Positions 9,822-19,068 are shown, counted from the first letter of the stretch. The stretch is 64,000 bases of DNA from Halioxenophilus aromaticivorans (GCF_042850945.1 NZ_AP031496.1:2356001-2420000), one strand, 5' to 3'. Notes: a model not told the origin generated them from the sequence alone. Translations and numbers: made by a program.

Positions 9822-10688
9822 ATGATCGATCCAAAAACTGTGGCTGCCATCGACGTGCATGTCCACGCCGAAGTTTCCTGTCACGACCCAGAAGACCCGG
9901 TGATGGGCAAGTTTTTTGATGCCGCTACCAGCTATTTCAAAGCGCCTCGGCAACGGCCAACCATTCAGGAAACCATCGATTACTATCGCCAGCAGAATAT
10001 GGCTTTTTGCCTATTTACGGTTGATTGTGAGGCCGGAGTAGGGGCCAAGCGCATTCGAAACGAAGAGATTGCCGAGCTTGCAAGGGACAACAGTGATGTG
10101 GTGATTCCCTTCGCATCCATTGACCCGCATAAAGGCAAGTTAGGCGCCCGGGAGGCCCGTGATCTGATTGAAAACTGGGGGGTTAAGGGCTTTAAGTTTC
10201 ACCCGCCTATGCAGGATTGCAGCCCGGCCGATCGAATGGGTTATCCTATTTATGAGGTGATCGCAGAACACAAGTTGCCGGCCATCTTTCACACTGGCCA
10301 CTCTGGCATGGGTACCGGCTTAAAAGGCGGTGGCGGTATAAAGCTGAAATACGGCCAACCTATTTTGGTTGATGAGGTGGCGGTAGATTTTCCAGACATC
10401 AATTTTATTTTGGCCCATCCTGGTTGGCCCTGGACTGACGAAAGTCTCTCCATGGCTTTGCACAAAGCCAATGTGTTTATCGATTTAAGCGGCTGGTCCC
10501 CCAAGTACTTTCCACCGCAGATTATCCAATACGCTAATACCCAGCTCAGCCACAAAATGCTGTTCGGCTCGGACTTTCCGTTAATTCGTCCGGATGCCTG
10601 GATCGAAGCCGCAAAAAAGGTGGGTTTTAAAGACGAAGTGTTGCAAGCCATCATCAAAGATAACGCAGTGAAACTACTCGGCTTGTGA
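9822..10688 (+). CDS. Amidohydrolase-2 family metal hydrolase (possibly CouO-like)
   Basis: TIM-barrel metal-dependent hydrolase of 288 aa. Visible metal-site elements are DVHVH near residue 12, GFKFHPP, FHTGHS, the later LAHPGW, and the aspartate in GSDFPL. The pattern fits the amidohydrolase-2 family, which includes LigI/LigJ-type enzymes and the Rhodococcus CouO hydrolase of beta-ketoacyl-CoA in p-coumarate catabolism. Its place right after fcs makes a role with a hydroxycinnamoyl-CoA intermediate attractive, but that is inference. It overlaps the next regulator gene by 4 bases. Confidence 0.75.
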   Translation: MIDPKTVAAIDVHVHAEVSCHDPEDPVMGKFFDAATSYFKAPRQRPTIQETIDYYRQQNMAFCLFTVDCEAGVGAKRIRNEEIAELARDNSDVVIPFASIDPHKGKLGAREARDLIENWGVKGFKFHPPMQDCSPADRMGYPIYEVIAEHKLPAIFHTGHSGMGTGLKGGGGIKLKYGQPILVDEVAVDFPDINFILAHPGWPWTDESLSMALHKANVFIDLSGWSPKYFPPQIIQYANTQLSHKMLFGSDFPLIRPDAWIEAAKKVGFKDEVLQAIIKDNAVKLLGL

Positions 10689-11728
10689 TAGTCTTACCCG
10701 CTATGACAGCGGCCAATAATTTTTTCAGCGACCTTTTTCTACTTGCCGAGAGCAAAGGTATCCCGCGCGATGTGTTGCTCGATCGCACTGGCGTGCCAGA
10801 ATCCGCTCTCAATGCAGGTGATACCCGAATCCCGGCCGAAAAACTCGCCCTTATCGTAGAAAGCCTATGGGATCATCTGCAAGATGAAGCCATGGGCATT
10901 GGCCAGCATCCCATTCCGCGCGGGGCCTTTCAAATGATGGGTAAGCTGGCCATCCACGAGGCCAATTTGGCCGATGCGCTTACCCTGGGTGTTCAGCTAT
11001 ACGGCATGGTTACCAAAGCCTACTCGGCTCAGCTAGACATCGATGGTGATTTGGCCACACTCAGCTTTCGCTTGGCTCCAGGGCACCAAGATCACAAGCA
11101 CCTTTTGGCCGAAATCGTTTTAATGAGTTGGCATCGTTTTGCCTCTTGGCTTATTGCCGAAAGTATCACGCTCAACCATGTGCTGTTCGATTACTCCGCG
11201 CCGGCTCACGCCAGTGAATACGCTTATTTATTCCCGGGTAAGCACCGCTTTAACGAAGCTGCTCTTGGCCTAGTATTCCACAAAAATTATTTAGAGCACT
11301 CGGTGGTTCGCTCGCCGGAGTCGTTGGCGGCCTTTGTTCGGCGTGGGCCAAAAGAATTTTTTATGCAACCCGAAACAGACTTCAGTCTGTCTCAGGATGT
11401 GAAGCGTATTTTACAGCGGCGACTACAGGAAGGTTTCCCCATTATTGAAGACGTGGCTGGCCATTTAAATATGACCAAGCGCACGCTGATTCGGCGGTTA
11501 AAAATGGAGGGTACTTCGTACCAGCAGCTGAAAGATCTGGTACGGCGTGATAAAGCCGTGCACCTGCTGGCCCACAAGGCTGTACCGGTAAGCGAAATCG
11601 CTCAGAAAGTAGGCTTCTCCGATCCAGCAGTGTTCGCCCGTGCATTCAAAACTTGGACGGGTGTTTCTCCCCGTTGCTATCGTGCCGAACGCTTGGACGA
11701 GCGCGCCGTTAAGCCCGCCGGCGACTAG
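10685..11728 (+). CDS. AraC-family transcriptional regulator
   Basis: 347-aa regulator with an N-terminal arabinose-binding-like region (about residues 25-210) of the OruR/ArgR-type group and a C-terminal AraC double helix-turn-helix (about 240-335, ending SDPAVFARAFKTWTGVSPRCYR). It starts at GTG 10685 overlapping the amidohydrolase stop, or at ATG 10703. As last gene of the permease-vdh-ech-fcs-hydrolase operon, it probably senses a hydroxycinnamate or benzaldehyde intermediate and controls this operon. That is inference from position. It converges with the LysR gene and overlaps it by 4 bases. Confidence 0.85.
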   Translation: MIVLPAMTAANNFFSDLFLLAESKGIPRDVLLDRTGVPESALNAGDTRIPAEKLALIVESLWDHLQDEAMGIGQHPIPRGAFQMMGKLAIHEANLADALTLGVQLYGMVTKAYSAQLDIDGDLATLSFRLAPGHQDHKHLLAEIVLMSWHRFASWLIAESITLNHVLFDYSAPAHASEYAYLFPGKHRFNEAALGLVFHKNYLEHSVVRSPESLAAFVRRGPKEFFMQPETDFSLSQDVKRILQRRLQEGFPIIEDVAGHLNMTKRTLIRRLKMEGTSYQQLKDLVRRDKAVHLLAHKAVPVSEIAQKVGFSDPAVFARAFKTWTGVSPRCYRAERLDERAVKPAGD

Positions 11729-12918
11729 TGCTTAATCAACTCGATAAATCGTCGCTGTACTTTGGTGGGGCTGTAATTAGCCCTAAAGGTTAAGCCAATT
11801 TTTCGGCTGGTACCCGGCAAGGTTTGTGGGCTTACGGCCAGCAAACCTAAATCTACCTCCAGTTGAACTTGCTGCGCGGGAAGTAGCGCAACGCGATCGC
11901 TTTCCAATAAAATTCCTCGGATCGCAACCAGAGAACTGCACTCCACAATGTGCTCGGGTGGCTCTAAATCCTGTGAAGTAAAAAATCGAGTGAAGGCCTC
12001 TCGTGCAGGGGTATTCTCTTTTGGCGCAACCCACTCTAGTTCACGTAGCTCTTTTGCTGTGCTAGAAGGCGCAGTCGCCAGTGGATGGCTGGGTCTGACA
12101 ACTAGGTGTAACGGGTCTTGAAATAGAAACTCTTGCACCACGTCCGGACTGGGCAGTGGGTCGCGCAGGGCGCCCACAATCATATCAATGCGCCCGTTCA
12201 ATAGAGCACTGAGCTGTTCTTCGTAGGGGCCATCAATTATGCTCACTTGCGCCTTGTGGAACTCTTTCAGCAACTGTACCACCGCCTTTGGCACCATTTC
12301 TGTCCGCGAAAGGGGTAGGCTGCCCACGCGCAAGGTGCCGCGCAAAATACCGCCGTGCTCGCTGACTTCTTCCAGCCCCTGGGATAATTCAGAAAAGAAT
12401 AAATTGATATGGCGCACAACCAAGCGTGCTTGCCAGGATGGCTCCACCCCATTAGGCGCTCGTCGGAAGAACGTCTGCCCACAGATGGCTTCCATTTCCT
12501 TTACTGCACGGTGCACAGTGGGTTGGGTTTGGCCCAGGCGACGCGCGGCGAGAGTGTAGCTTTCCTCTTCTACTACGCAAATAAAGGCTCGCAATTGCGT
12601 GGTGGTGAGCTGCCGGTAGATGGGAGTACGCTTGCTGGAGCGTTGGTTCTGCAAGTGTTTTTCGATGGCGGTTAGATGCTCAATAGCCCGTTCCACGCGG
12701 TCTAGGTAGATAACCCCTTGTTCCGTAGGGAATAAGCCAACCGAAGCGCGGTCAAACAGCTTGAATCCCAAAGAAGCCTCAAGCTTTTTCATGGCTTGGG
12801 TCAGCGCCGATTGCGTTAGGTGAATTTGGCTGGCGGCGCGGTTGATGCTGCCTTGGCGTTTCACTTCTATGGCAGCGGCAAGATGGCGGAGATTTGGGGC
12901 GTTGTTTAGTGGATTCAC
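11725..12918 (-). CDS. LysR-type regulator with two tandem HTH domains
   Basis: LysR-family regulator, divergent from the lig operon and therefore its likely activator. It contains two complete N-terminal LysR helix-turn-helix modules in tandem: NLRHLAAAIEVKRQGSINRA... at about residues 8-65, and TTQLRAFICVVEEESYTLAA... at about 103-160. A periplasmic-binding-like effector domain follows to the C-terminus. Ordinary LysR proteins have one HTH in about 300 aa; this one has about 397. The GTG at 12918 is preferred because AAGGAACG precedes it. The alternative upstream TTG at 12972 has no ribosome-binding site. The inducer would be a protocatechuate-pathway compound, but this cannot be read from sequence. 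Confidence 0.85.
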   Translation of the reverse strand: MNPLNNAPNLRHLAAAIEVKRQGSINRAASQIHLTQSALTQAMKKLEASLGFKLFDRASVGLFPTEQGVIYLDRVERAIEHLTAIEKHLQNQRSSKRTPIYRQLTTTQLRAFICVVEEESYTLAARRLGQTQPTVHRAVKEMEAICGQTFFRRAPNGVEPSWQARLVVRHINLFFSELSQGLEEVSEHGGILRGTLRVGSLPLSRTEMVPKAVVQLLKEFHKAQVSIIDGPYEEQLSALLNGRIDMIVGALRDPLPSPDVVQEFLFQDPLHLVVRPSHPLATAPSSTAKELRELEWVAPKENTPAREAFTRFFTSQDLEPPEHIVECSSLVAIRGILLESDRVALLPAQQVQLEVDLGLLAVSPQTLPGTSRKIGLTFRANYSPTKVQRRFIELIKH

Positions 12919-12942
12919 GGAACGTTCCTTTTTGAACCAATT

Positions 12943-12963
12943 ATAGATAAATCTAATACCTAT
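12943..12963. promoter_or_regulatory. Possible LysR box in the lig divergent promoter
   Basis: ATAG and CTAT half-sites flank 13 bases in the 128-bp gap between the LysR gene and ligK, containing T-N11-A-like spacing. Its position suits a LysR operator controlling both genes. The match is weak. Confidence 0.35.
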
Positions 12964-13046
12964 GCACAGCAATTGAAGTACAAAAAATTACCACCAACCG
13001 CCATTATTTAGGCCCATAAAATCAATTCACGTAAAAGGGGGCTGTT

Positions 13047-13736
13047 ATGCCAGTTTGTGTCACAGAAATAGATCGCGTAGACGAATCCGTGGTGGAGCTG
13101 TACCAGGGCGCAGAGGTTGCTACGGTACACGAGGCCCAGGGGCGCAAAGGGTTATTGGCTTCTTATATGTCGCCCATCTACAAGCCTGCCGCCATTGCAG
13201 GCCCAGCCGTTACCTGTGAAGTGGCCCCCAATGATAACTGGATGATTCATGTTGCTGTGGAGCAATGCCGGCCAGGTGATGTGCTGGTGGTGTCCCCCAC
13301 AAGCCCCTGTGAAGATGGATTTTTTGGCGATTTGCTCGCCACCTCGTTAAAAGCCCGCGGTGTTCTAGGGTTGATTATTGACGGCGGCGTGCGTGATACC
13401 CAAACGCTAACTGATATGGGCTTCCCAGTTTGGTCTAAGGCTGTTTTTGCCCAGGGTTGCGTAAAAGAGACCGTGTGTAACGTTAACGTACCCGTAGTGT
13501 GCGCCGGCGCGCTGATCAACCCTGGTGATTTGATTGTTGCCGACGGTGATGGTGTGGTGGTGGTACGTAAAGGCGAAGCCGCTGCAGTGCACGAGAAAGT
13601 CAAAGCCCGTGAAGCCAACGAAGAGGCCAAGCGCGCGCGCTTTGAAGCCGGCGAGCTGGGCTTGGACATCTACAACATGCGCGAGCGCTTAAAAGAGAAG
13701 GGCATGCGTTGGGTTAAAAGCCTGGACGAAGTCTAA
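13047..13736 (+). CDS. ligK: 4-carboxy-4-hydroxy-2-oxoadipate aldolase
   Basis: Class II (metal-dependent) pyruvate aldolase of the RraA-like fold. It performs the last step of the protocatechuate 4,5-pathway, splitting 4-carboxy-4-hydroxy-2-oxoadipate to pyruvate and oxaloacetate, usually with oxaloacetate decarboxylase activity. The 229-aa length is typical. Visible active-site elements are GDLLATSLKARGV (oxyanion/pyruvate binding) and IIDGGVRD, with Arg and metal-binding Asp. It is the first gene of a tight seven-gene lig operon, with AAAAGGGGG before ATG 13047. Confidence 0.92.
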   Translation: MPVCVTEIDRVDESVVELYQGAEVATVHEAQGRKGLLASYMSPIYKPAAIAGPAVTCEVAPNDNWMIHVAVEQCRPGDVLVVSPTSPCEDGFFGDLLATSLKARGVLGLIIDGGVRDTQTLTDMGFPVWSKAVFAQGCVKETVCNVNVPVVCAGALINPGDLIVADGDGVVVVRKGEAAAVHEKVKAREANEEAKRARFEAGELGLDIYNMRERLKEKGMRWVKSLDEV

Positions 13737-13751
13737 GCCGAGGACATTACC

Positions 13752-14825
13752 GTGCAGCAAGCCATTCCATGCATGGTCTACCGAGGTGGTACCTCTAAAG
13801 GCCTGTATTTTTTAGCCAGCGATCTACCCCAGGAGCCAGAGGCGCGTAATCAAGTGTTACTGGCTGCCATGGGTTCGCCGGATACGCGCCAAATTGATGG
13901 TATGGGCGGGGGCCACCCCTTGACCAGTAAAGTGGCTGTGGTTAGCCCCTCCGCCCACGACGACATTGACGTCGATTACCTGTTTCTACAGGTGGTGGTA
14001 GATAAGGCCGAAGTCAGTGATGCGCAAAATTGCGGCAATATCTTAGCTGGGGTTGGACCCTTCGCCATTGAACGCGGTTTGGTGGCAGCCCAAGACGGCC
14101 ACACCGATGTGCGTATTCATATGGTTAACACCGGTGCCAAAGCGGTCGCTCGGGTAGAAACCCCTGGCAAACAGGTTAATTACCAGGGGGAGGCCAAGAT
14201 CGACGGCGTTCCCGGCAGCGCAGCCCCGGTGCCCATCGACTTTTTGGATATCGCTGGCTCCAGTTGCGGTGCGTTACTGCCTACGGGCAATTTGGTCGAT
14301 GAGATCAATGGTGTTTCGGTAACCTGTATCGATAACGGCATGCCTGTAGTGGTTTTAGACGCCGCAGATTTCGGCATTGAAGGCACAGAGAGCCCAGAAC
14401 AGCTTGAAGCCAACGCAGAGCTTAAGCAAAAAGTGGAGGCAATCCGGCTAGCCATCGGCCCGCGCATGAATCTAGGCGATGTGGAGAAAAAAACCGTACC
14501 TAAAATGTGTTTAGTGTCACCACCGGTGAATGGCGGCGTAATTAACACGCGGACGTTTATTCCACATCGCGTGCACGAAGCCATTGGCGTTTTAGGCTCG
14601 GTTAGCGTGGCCACTGCCTGTGTTATGCCAGGCACCGTTGCCTATGATTTAACTGGTGCAACAGATGCTGCGTCCGGTGCCAGCCTGATTGAAGTTGAAC
14701 ATCCCACCGGCTTTTTCTCCGTGGAAATGGACATTGCCCAAGGCGACGGCGCCGACATTACGGTCAACCGTGCAGCACTGTTGCGAACCGCGCGCTTACT
14801 TATGTGCGGCGAAGTGTTTGTGTAA
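13752..14825 (+). CDS. ligU: 4-oxalomesaconate isomerase/tautomerase (PrpF family)
   Basis: PrpF-fold isomerase acting on 4-oxalomesaconate between LigI and LigJ. It is equivalent to Sphingobium LigU (double-bond isomerase) or Pseudomonas GalD (tautomerase); the two cannot be told apart by eye. At 357 aa it shows the family signatures PCMVYRGGTSKGLYF, DGMGGGHPLTSKVAVV, the cysteine in AQNCGNILAGVGPFA, and a second-half GSVSVATAC. It starts at GTG 13752 with GAGGACATT upstream, 15 bases after ligK. Confidence 0.88.
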   Translation: MQQAIPCMVYRGGTSKGLYFLASDLPQEPEARNQVLLAAMGSPDTRQIDGMGGGHPLTSKVAVVSPSAHDDIDVDYLFLQVVVDKAEVSDAQNCGNILAGVGPFAIERGLVAAQDGHTDVRIHMVNTGAKAVARVETPGKQVNYQGEAKIDGVPGSAAPVPIDFLDIAGSSCGALLPTGNLVDEINGVSVTCIDNGMPVVVLDAADFGIEGTESPEQLEANAELKQKVEAIRLAIGPRMNLGDVEKKTVPKMCLVSPPVNGGVINTRTFIPHRVHEAIGVLGSVSVATACVMPGTVAYDLTGATDAASGASLIEVEHPTGFFSVEMDIAQGDGADITVNRAALLRTARLLMCGEVFV

Positions 14826-14933
14826 CTTAGAGCGGAAATAGAGCGGAAATTACGGTTGCTTTTCAGTTCTGCCACCGATTCATAAAGTAACAAAGCGTCA
14901 GCTCCCAGGCTGGCCAACAAGAGAACCAAGCTT

Positions 14934-15953
14934 ATGATTATTGATTGCCACGGCCACTACACAACAGCGCCAGAGCCACACCAGTTATTCCGTGAAGCGC
15001 AATTGGATGCGTTTAAGCAAGGTACTGCGTTACCTGAAGTACCTTCCATCAGCGATGAGCAAATTCAAGAAAGTATCGAGCAAAACCAACTGCGCTTGCT
15101 AAAAGAGCGCGGTGCAGATATGACCATTTTCTCGCCACGGGCATCGGCCATGGCACACCACCTGGGCGACCGTGCGGTTTCCGAGCAGTGGACGTCTGCC
15201 TGTAACGATTTAATCAAGCGCGTGGTGGATCTTTACCCAGAATACTTTATTGGCGTCTGCCAACTGCCGCAATCGCCGGGCGTAGATATTAGCCACTCCA
15301 TTAAAGAATTGGAGCGCTGCGTTGATGAGCTTGGCTTTATCGGTTGTAACCTCAACCCAGACCCTTCCGGTGGCCATTGGACCTCGGCACCGTTAACCGA
15401 TAAATCTTGGTATCCTTTCTTCGAAAAAATGGTAGAGCTGGATGTGCCGGCCATGATCCATGTATCGGGTTCGTGTAACCATAACTTCCACGCCACCGGT
15501 GCCCACTATATCAACGCTGATACCACCGCGTTCATGCAGTTTATCCAAGGCGATTTGTTCAAAGATTTCCCCGATTTGCGCTTTGTGATTCCACACGGCG
15601 GTGGCGCGGTGCCTTACCACTGGGGTCGTTACCGAGGTTTAGCGGATATGCTTAAGCGGCCACCGCTGGTAGAGCATGTTATGAAAAACGTCTTCTTTGA
15701 TACCTGCGTATACCACCAGCCGGGTATTGATTTGCTGTTTCGTGTCATCGACATCGATAATATTTTGTTTGGTTCTGAAATGGTGGGTGCCGTGCGCGGT
15801 ATCGACCCAGAAACCGGTAACTTTTTTGATGACACCAAACGCTATGTAGATGCGTTAAACTTAAACGATGTAGACCGTGAAAAGGTGTTTTCCGGTAATG
15901 CGCGTCGTGTCTATCCGCGTTTGGATGCGTCGCTTAAAGCGCGAGGCATATAA
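14934..15953 (+). CDS. ligJ: 4-oxalomesaconate hydratase
   Basis: Amidohydrolase-superfamily hydratase that adds water to the isomerised 4-oxalomesaconate to give 4-carboxy-4-hydroxy-2-oxoadipate. The 339 aa start MIIDCHGHYTTAPEPH with the HxH metal motif. They continue with SPRASAMAHHLGD, an MIHVSGSCNH histidine strand, VIPHGGGAVPYHWGRY and the FGSEMVGA strand, where Glu replaces the usual Asp. All agree with LigJ. A 108-base gap precedes it, the largest in the operon, and it ends 2 bases before ligI. Confidence 0.92.
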   Translation: MIIDCHGHYTTAPEPHQLFREAQLDAFKQGTALPEVPSISDEQIQESIEQNQLRLLKERGADMTIFSPRASAMAHHLGDRAVSEQWTSACNDLIKRVVDLYPEYFIGVCQLPQSPGVDISHSIKELERCVDELGFIGCNLNPDPSGGHWTSAPLTDKSWYPFFEKMVELDVPAMIHVSGSCNHNFHATGAHYINADTTAFMQFIQGDLFKDFPDLRFVIPHGGGAVPYHWGRYRGLADMLKRPPLVEHVMKNVFFDTCVYHQPGIDLLFRVIDIDNILFGSEMVGAVRGIDPETGNFFDDTKRYVDALNLNDVDREKVFSGNARRVYPRLDASLKARGI

Positions 15954-15955
15954 CA

Positions 15956-16855
15956 ATGAGTGATTTCACCATGGATTTTGGTTGGCGGGTATATCACCCA
16001 AACCCAACCAAACCGAGTTTTAAATTACCCGCCGGAGCGGTAGACGCCCATTGCCACGTATTTGGCCCAGGTGATGTTTTCCCCTATGCGCCTCAGCGTA
16101 AATACACACCCTGTGACGGCCCCAAAGAAAAACTGTGGGCGCTGCGTGATCACCTAGGTTTGAGCCGTAACGTGATTGTTCAGGCTACCTGCCACGGCGC
16201 CGATAACCGCGCCCTGGTCGATGCCTTAGCGCACTCCGATGGTAAAGCTAGAGGCGTGGCCACGGTAACAAAAGATGTGACCGAGCAAGAGCTGCAAGAG
16301 CTGCACGCTGCGGGTGTGCGCGGCGTACGCTTTAATTTTGTTAAGCGCCTGGTAGACAAACTACCGTTTGATACGCTTGAAATTATTTCACAAAAGATCG
16401 CCCCATTAGGTTGGCATATCGTGATTTATTTTGAGGCCCAGGAGCTGCCCGAGCTGTACTCCTTCTTTACCTCTTTGCCCACCGATGTAGTAGTAGATCA
16501 CATGGGGCGGCCAGACGTGACCAAGCCCATTGACGGCGAAGAGTTCTCGTTGTTTTTAGAGTTGTTGAAAACCAACAAGAACTTTTGGTGTAAAGTAAGT
16601 TGCCCGGAGCGGTTAACTCAGCAGGCATCCTATAACTACGATGATGTCGTACCCTTTGCCCGCAAAGTTGTAGAAACATTTCCAGATCGCGTATTGTGGG
16701 GCACCGATTGGCCACACCCAAATCTGAAATCCCACACCCCAGATGAAGGTCAGCTGGTGGATTTCATTCCTCGCATTGCGGTAACCGCTGAACTGCAACA
16801 AAAATTATTGGTCGACAATCCCATGCATTTGTATTGGCCAGAGGAGCAGGGTTAA
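15956..16855 (+). CDS. ligI: 2-pyrone-4,6-dicarboxylate lactonase
   Basis: Amidohydrolase-superfamily lactonase that opens 2-pyrone-4,6-dicarboxylate to 4-oxalomesaconate. At 299 aa it is the usual length. Signatures are VDAHCHVFGPG at about residue 28, the YAPQRKYTP loop, VDHMGRPD, and the catalytic aspartate strand LWGTDWPHPN near residue 246. It lies between ligJ and ligA with 2- and 3-base gaps, consistent with translational coupling. Confidence 0.94.
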   Translation: MSDFTMDFGWRVYHPNPTKPSFKLPAGAVDAHCHVFGPGDVFPYAPQRKYTPCDGPKEKLWALRDHLGLSRNVIVQATCHGADNRALVDALAHSDGKARGVATVTKDVTEQELQELHAAGVRGVRFNFVKRLVDKLPFDTLEIISQKIAPLGWHIVIYFEAQELPELYSFFTSLPTDVVVDHMGRPDVTKPIDGEEFSLFLELLKTNKNFWCKVSCPERLTQQASYNYDDVVPFARKVVETFPDRVLWGTDWPHPNLKSHTPDEGQLVDFIPRIAVTAELQQKLLVDNPMHLYWPEEQG

Positions 16856-16858
16856 ATT

Positions 16859-17254
16859 ATGGCACTGGAAAAACCTTATCAAGATATTCCCGGCACCACT
16901 ATTTTTGATGCCGACCAAGCGCGTAAAGGCTTTCATCTAAATCAGTTTTGCATGTCGCTGATGAAAGCCCCCAATCGTGAAAAATTCTTACTCGACGAAC
17001 GAGCCTATCTAGACCAATGGCCCATGACTGAAGCGCAAAAAGCCGCGGTTATAGCTCGCGATTACAATGAAATGATGTCTTTGGGTGGCAATATTTACTT
17101 TTTGGCAAAAATCTTTTCTACCGACGGACTGAGCTTTCAATTTGCTGCCGCCACCATGACGGGAATGAGCCAGGAAGAATACAAAAAAATGATGATCGAA
17201 GGCGGCCGCTCGCCTGAAGGCAACTTATACAAAGAGAGTGATTCCAATGGCTAA
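16859..17254 (+). CDS. ligA: Protocatechuate 4,5-dioxygenase, alpha subunit
   Basis: Small helical subunit of the extradiol dioxygenase LigAB. It caps the active site of the beta subunit and helps bind protocatechuate. The 131 aa are similar to Sphingobium LigA (139 aa), with FHLNQFCMSLMKAPNREKFL and GGNIYFLAKIFSTDGLSFQ matching the family. Its stop codon overlaps the ligB start by 8 bases (ATGGCTAA), a typical arrangement for equal synthesis of the two subunits. Confidence 0.93.
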   Translation: MALEKPYQDIPGTTIFDADQARKGFHLNQFCMSLMKAPNREKFLLDERAYLDQWPMTEAQKAAVIARDYNEMMSLGGNIYFLAKIFSTDGLSFQFAAATMTGMSQEEYKKMMIEGGRSPEGNLYKESDSNG

Positions 17255-18104
17255 AATTTCTGCCAGTGTCTATACCTCCCACGTACCGGCCATTGGTGCG
17301 GCCATCGATAATGGCGTTACCGATGAAGCCTATTGGCAGCCGTTATTTAAGGGCTACGAGTACTCCAAGGAGTGGATTAAGGAAAATATGCCAGACGTAG
17401 TGTTGTTGGTATACAACGACCACGCAACGGCTTTCGATTCTAATTTTATTCCTACCTTTGCCATGCTCACCGGTGAAGAGTTTAAGCCTGCTGACGAAGG
17501 CTGGGGCCCACGTCCAGTGCCCAACGTAAAAGGCCACCCTGAGCTGGCATCGCATCTGGCGCAGTCGTTAATTTTGGATGAGTTCGATCTAACGGTTGTT
17601 AACAGCGTTGACGTTGATCACGGTTTAACCGTGCCGCTGTCATTAATGTTTGGCCAGCCCGAGCATTGGCCGGTTAAGGTAATCCCAATTGCCGTTAATG
17701 TGGTTTTGTATCCAGTGCCCACGGGCAACCGTTGCTATGCCTTGGGCAAAGCGCTTAAAAAGGCCGTAGAAACGTTTGATGACGACTTAAACATTCAGAT
17801 TTGGGGCACTGGCGGCATGAGCCACCAGCTGCAAGGTCCAAGAGCTGGGTTAATTAATAAAGAGTTTGATAACAACTTTTTAGATAAACTGGCGTCAGAA
17901 CCAGAAGAATTAGCTCGGACACCACACCTTGACTACGTTCGCTTGGCCGGCTCAGAAGGTATTGAGCTGGTAATGTGGTTGGTGGCGCGTGGCGCAATGG
18001 ACGATAACGTAATACAAAAACACCGTTTCTATCATGTGCCTGCTTCCAACACTGCAGTAGGGCACGTGATCTTAGAAAACGGGAAACAAACTGAGGAGCT
18101 ATAA
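17247..18104 (+). CDS. ligB: Protocatechuate 4,5-dioxygenase, beta (catalytic) subunit
   Basis: Fe(II) extradiol dioxygenase subunit that cleaves protocatechuate between C4 and C5 to 4-carboxy-2-hydroxymuconate-6-semialdehyde. The start at ATG 17247 (MAKISASVYTSHVPAIG) gives 285 aa. LigB-family iron ligands are visible as His in TSHVPAIG near residue 12 and in VYNDHATAF near 60, with Glu in the C-terminal half. Catalytic histidines lie in DVDHGLTVP and GGMSHQLQGPR. It overlaps ligA and is 2 bases from ligC. Confidence 0.94.
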   Translation: MAKISASVYTSHVPAIGAAIDNGVTDEAYWQPLFKGYEYSKEWIKENMPDVVLLVYNDHATAFDSNFIPTFAMLTGEEFKPADEGWGPRPVPNVKGHPELASHLAQSLILDEFDLTVVNSVDVDHGLTVPLSLMFGQPEHWPVKVIPIAVNVVLYPVPTGNRCYALGKALKKAVETFDDDLNIQIWGTGGMSHQLQGPRAGLINKEFDNNFLDKLASEPEELARTPHLDYVRLAGSEGIELVMWLVARGAMDDNVIQKHRFYHVPASNTAVGHVILENGKQTEEL

Positions 18105-18106
18105 AC

Positions 18107-19057
18107 ATGAAAGTACTACTTTCAGGCCCAGGTGCCTTCGGCATCAAGCATTTAGACGGGATTAAAAAAATCGATGGTGTAGAAGTTGTCTCATTAGTGG
18201 GCCGTACCCTCGACAAAACTCAAGCGGTAGCAGACCAATACGGCATTAAACACGTTTCAACAGACTTAGCAAAAGCACTAGAAGAAACCGCAGCGGAAGC
18301 CGTTATCCTTTGTACACCCACACAGCAACACGCGTCGGAGTCTATCCAATGCATGAAAGCGGGTAAGCACGTACAGGTAGAAATTCCTCTGGCCGACAGC
18401 TGGGCAGAGGCCGAAGCGGTGATGAAAACCCAACAAGAAACTGGCTTGGTTTGTATGGTTGGGCACACTCGTCGCTTTAACCCATCTCATCAGTGGGTTC
18501 ACAAGCGCGTAGAATCCGGTGAATTAAACGTTCAACAAATGGACGTGCAAACCTATTTCTTCCGTCGTAAAAATATCAACGCCAAAGGCGAGCCACGCAG
18601 CTGGACTGATCACCTGTTGTGGCACCACGCTGCCCATACCGTGGATCTGTTCGCTTACCAAGCCAATTCTCCCGTGGTTGCAGCTAATGTGTTACAAGGC
18701 CCCGTTCACGAAGAGCTTGGTATTGCCTTAGATATGTCCATTCAAATGAAGGCGGCGAACGGTGCCATTTGTACTCTGTCTTTGTCTTTTAATAACGATG
18801 GCCCGCTGGGTACTTTCTTCCGTTATATCTGTGACAATGGCACCTACATTGCCCGCTACGATGATTTGGTAAACGGTAAAGAAGAGCCCATCGACGTGTC
18901 CAAAGTGGATGTTTCTATGAATGGTATTGAACTGCAAGACCGTGATTTCTTCGCTGCAATCAAAGAGGGCCGCGAGCCAATTTCCAGTGTGGCTAATGTG
19001 TTGCCATGCTACAAAGTGCTGCACGATTTGGAACAGCAGTTGTCTCACCACTCGTAA
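18107..19057 (+). CDS. ligC: 4-carboxy-2-hydroxymuconate-6-semialdehyde dehydrogenase
   Basis: NADP-dependent dehydrogenase of the Gfo/Idh/MocA family, converting the hemiacetal form of the LigAB product to 2-pyrone-4,6-dicarboxylate. At 316 aa, the N-terminal Rossmann motif is GPGAFGIKHLDGIK. The catalytic segment HVQVEIPLADSW replaces the usual EKP lysine motif, as in other LigC proteins. LWHHAAHTVDLFAY follows near residue 170. Last gene of the lig operon, followed by a strong terminator. Confidence 0.92.
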   Translation: MKVLLSGPGAFGIKHLDGIKKIDGVEVVSLVGRTLDKTQAVADQYGIKHVSTDLAKALEETAAEAVILCTPTQQHASESIQCMKAGKHVQVEIPLADSWAEAEAVMKTQQETGLVCMVGHTRRFNPSHQWVHKRVESGELNVQQMDVQTYFFRRKNINAKGEPRSWTDHLLWHHAAHTVDLFAYQANSPVVAANVLQGPVHEELGIALDMSIQMKAANGAICTLSLSFNNDGPLGTFFRYICDNGTYIARYDDLVNGKEEPIDVSKVDVSMNGIELQDRDFFAAIKEGREPISSVANVLPCYKVLHDLEQQLSHHS

Positions 19058-19068
19058 GAGTCGGTTAC

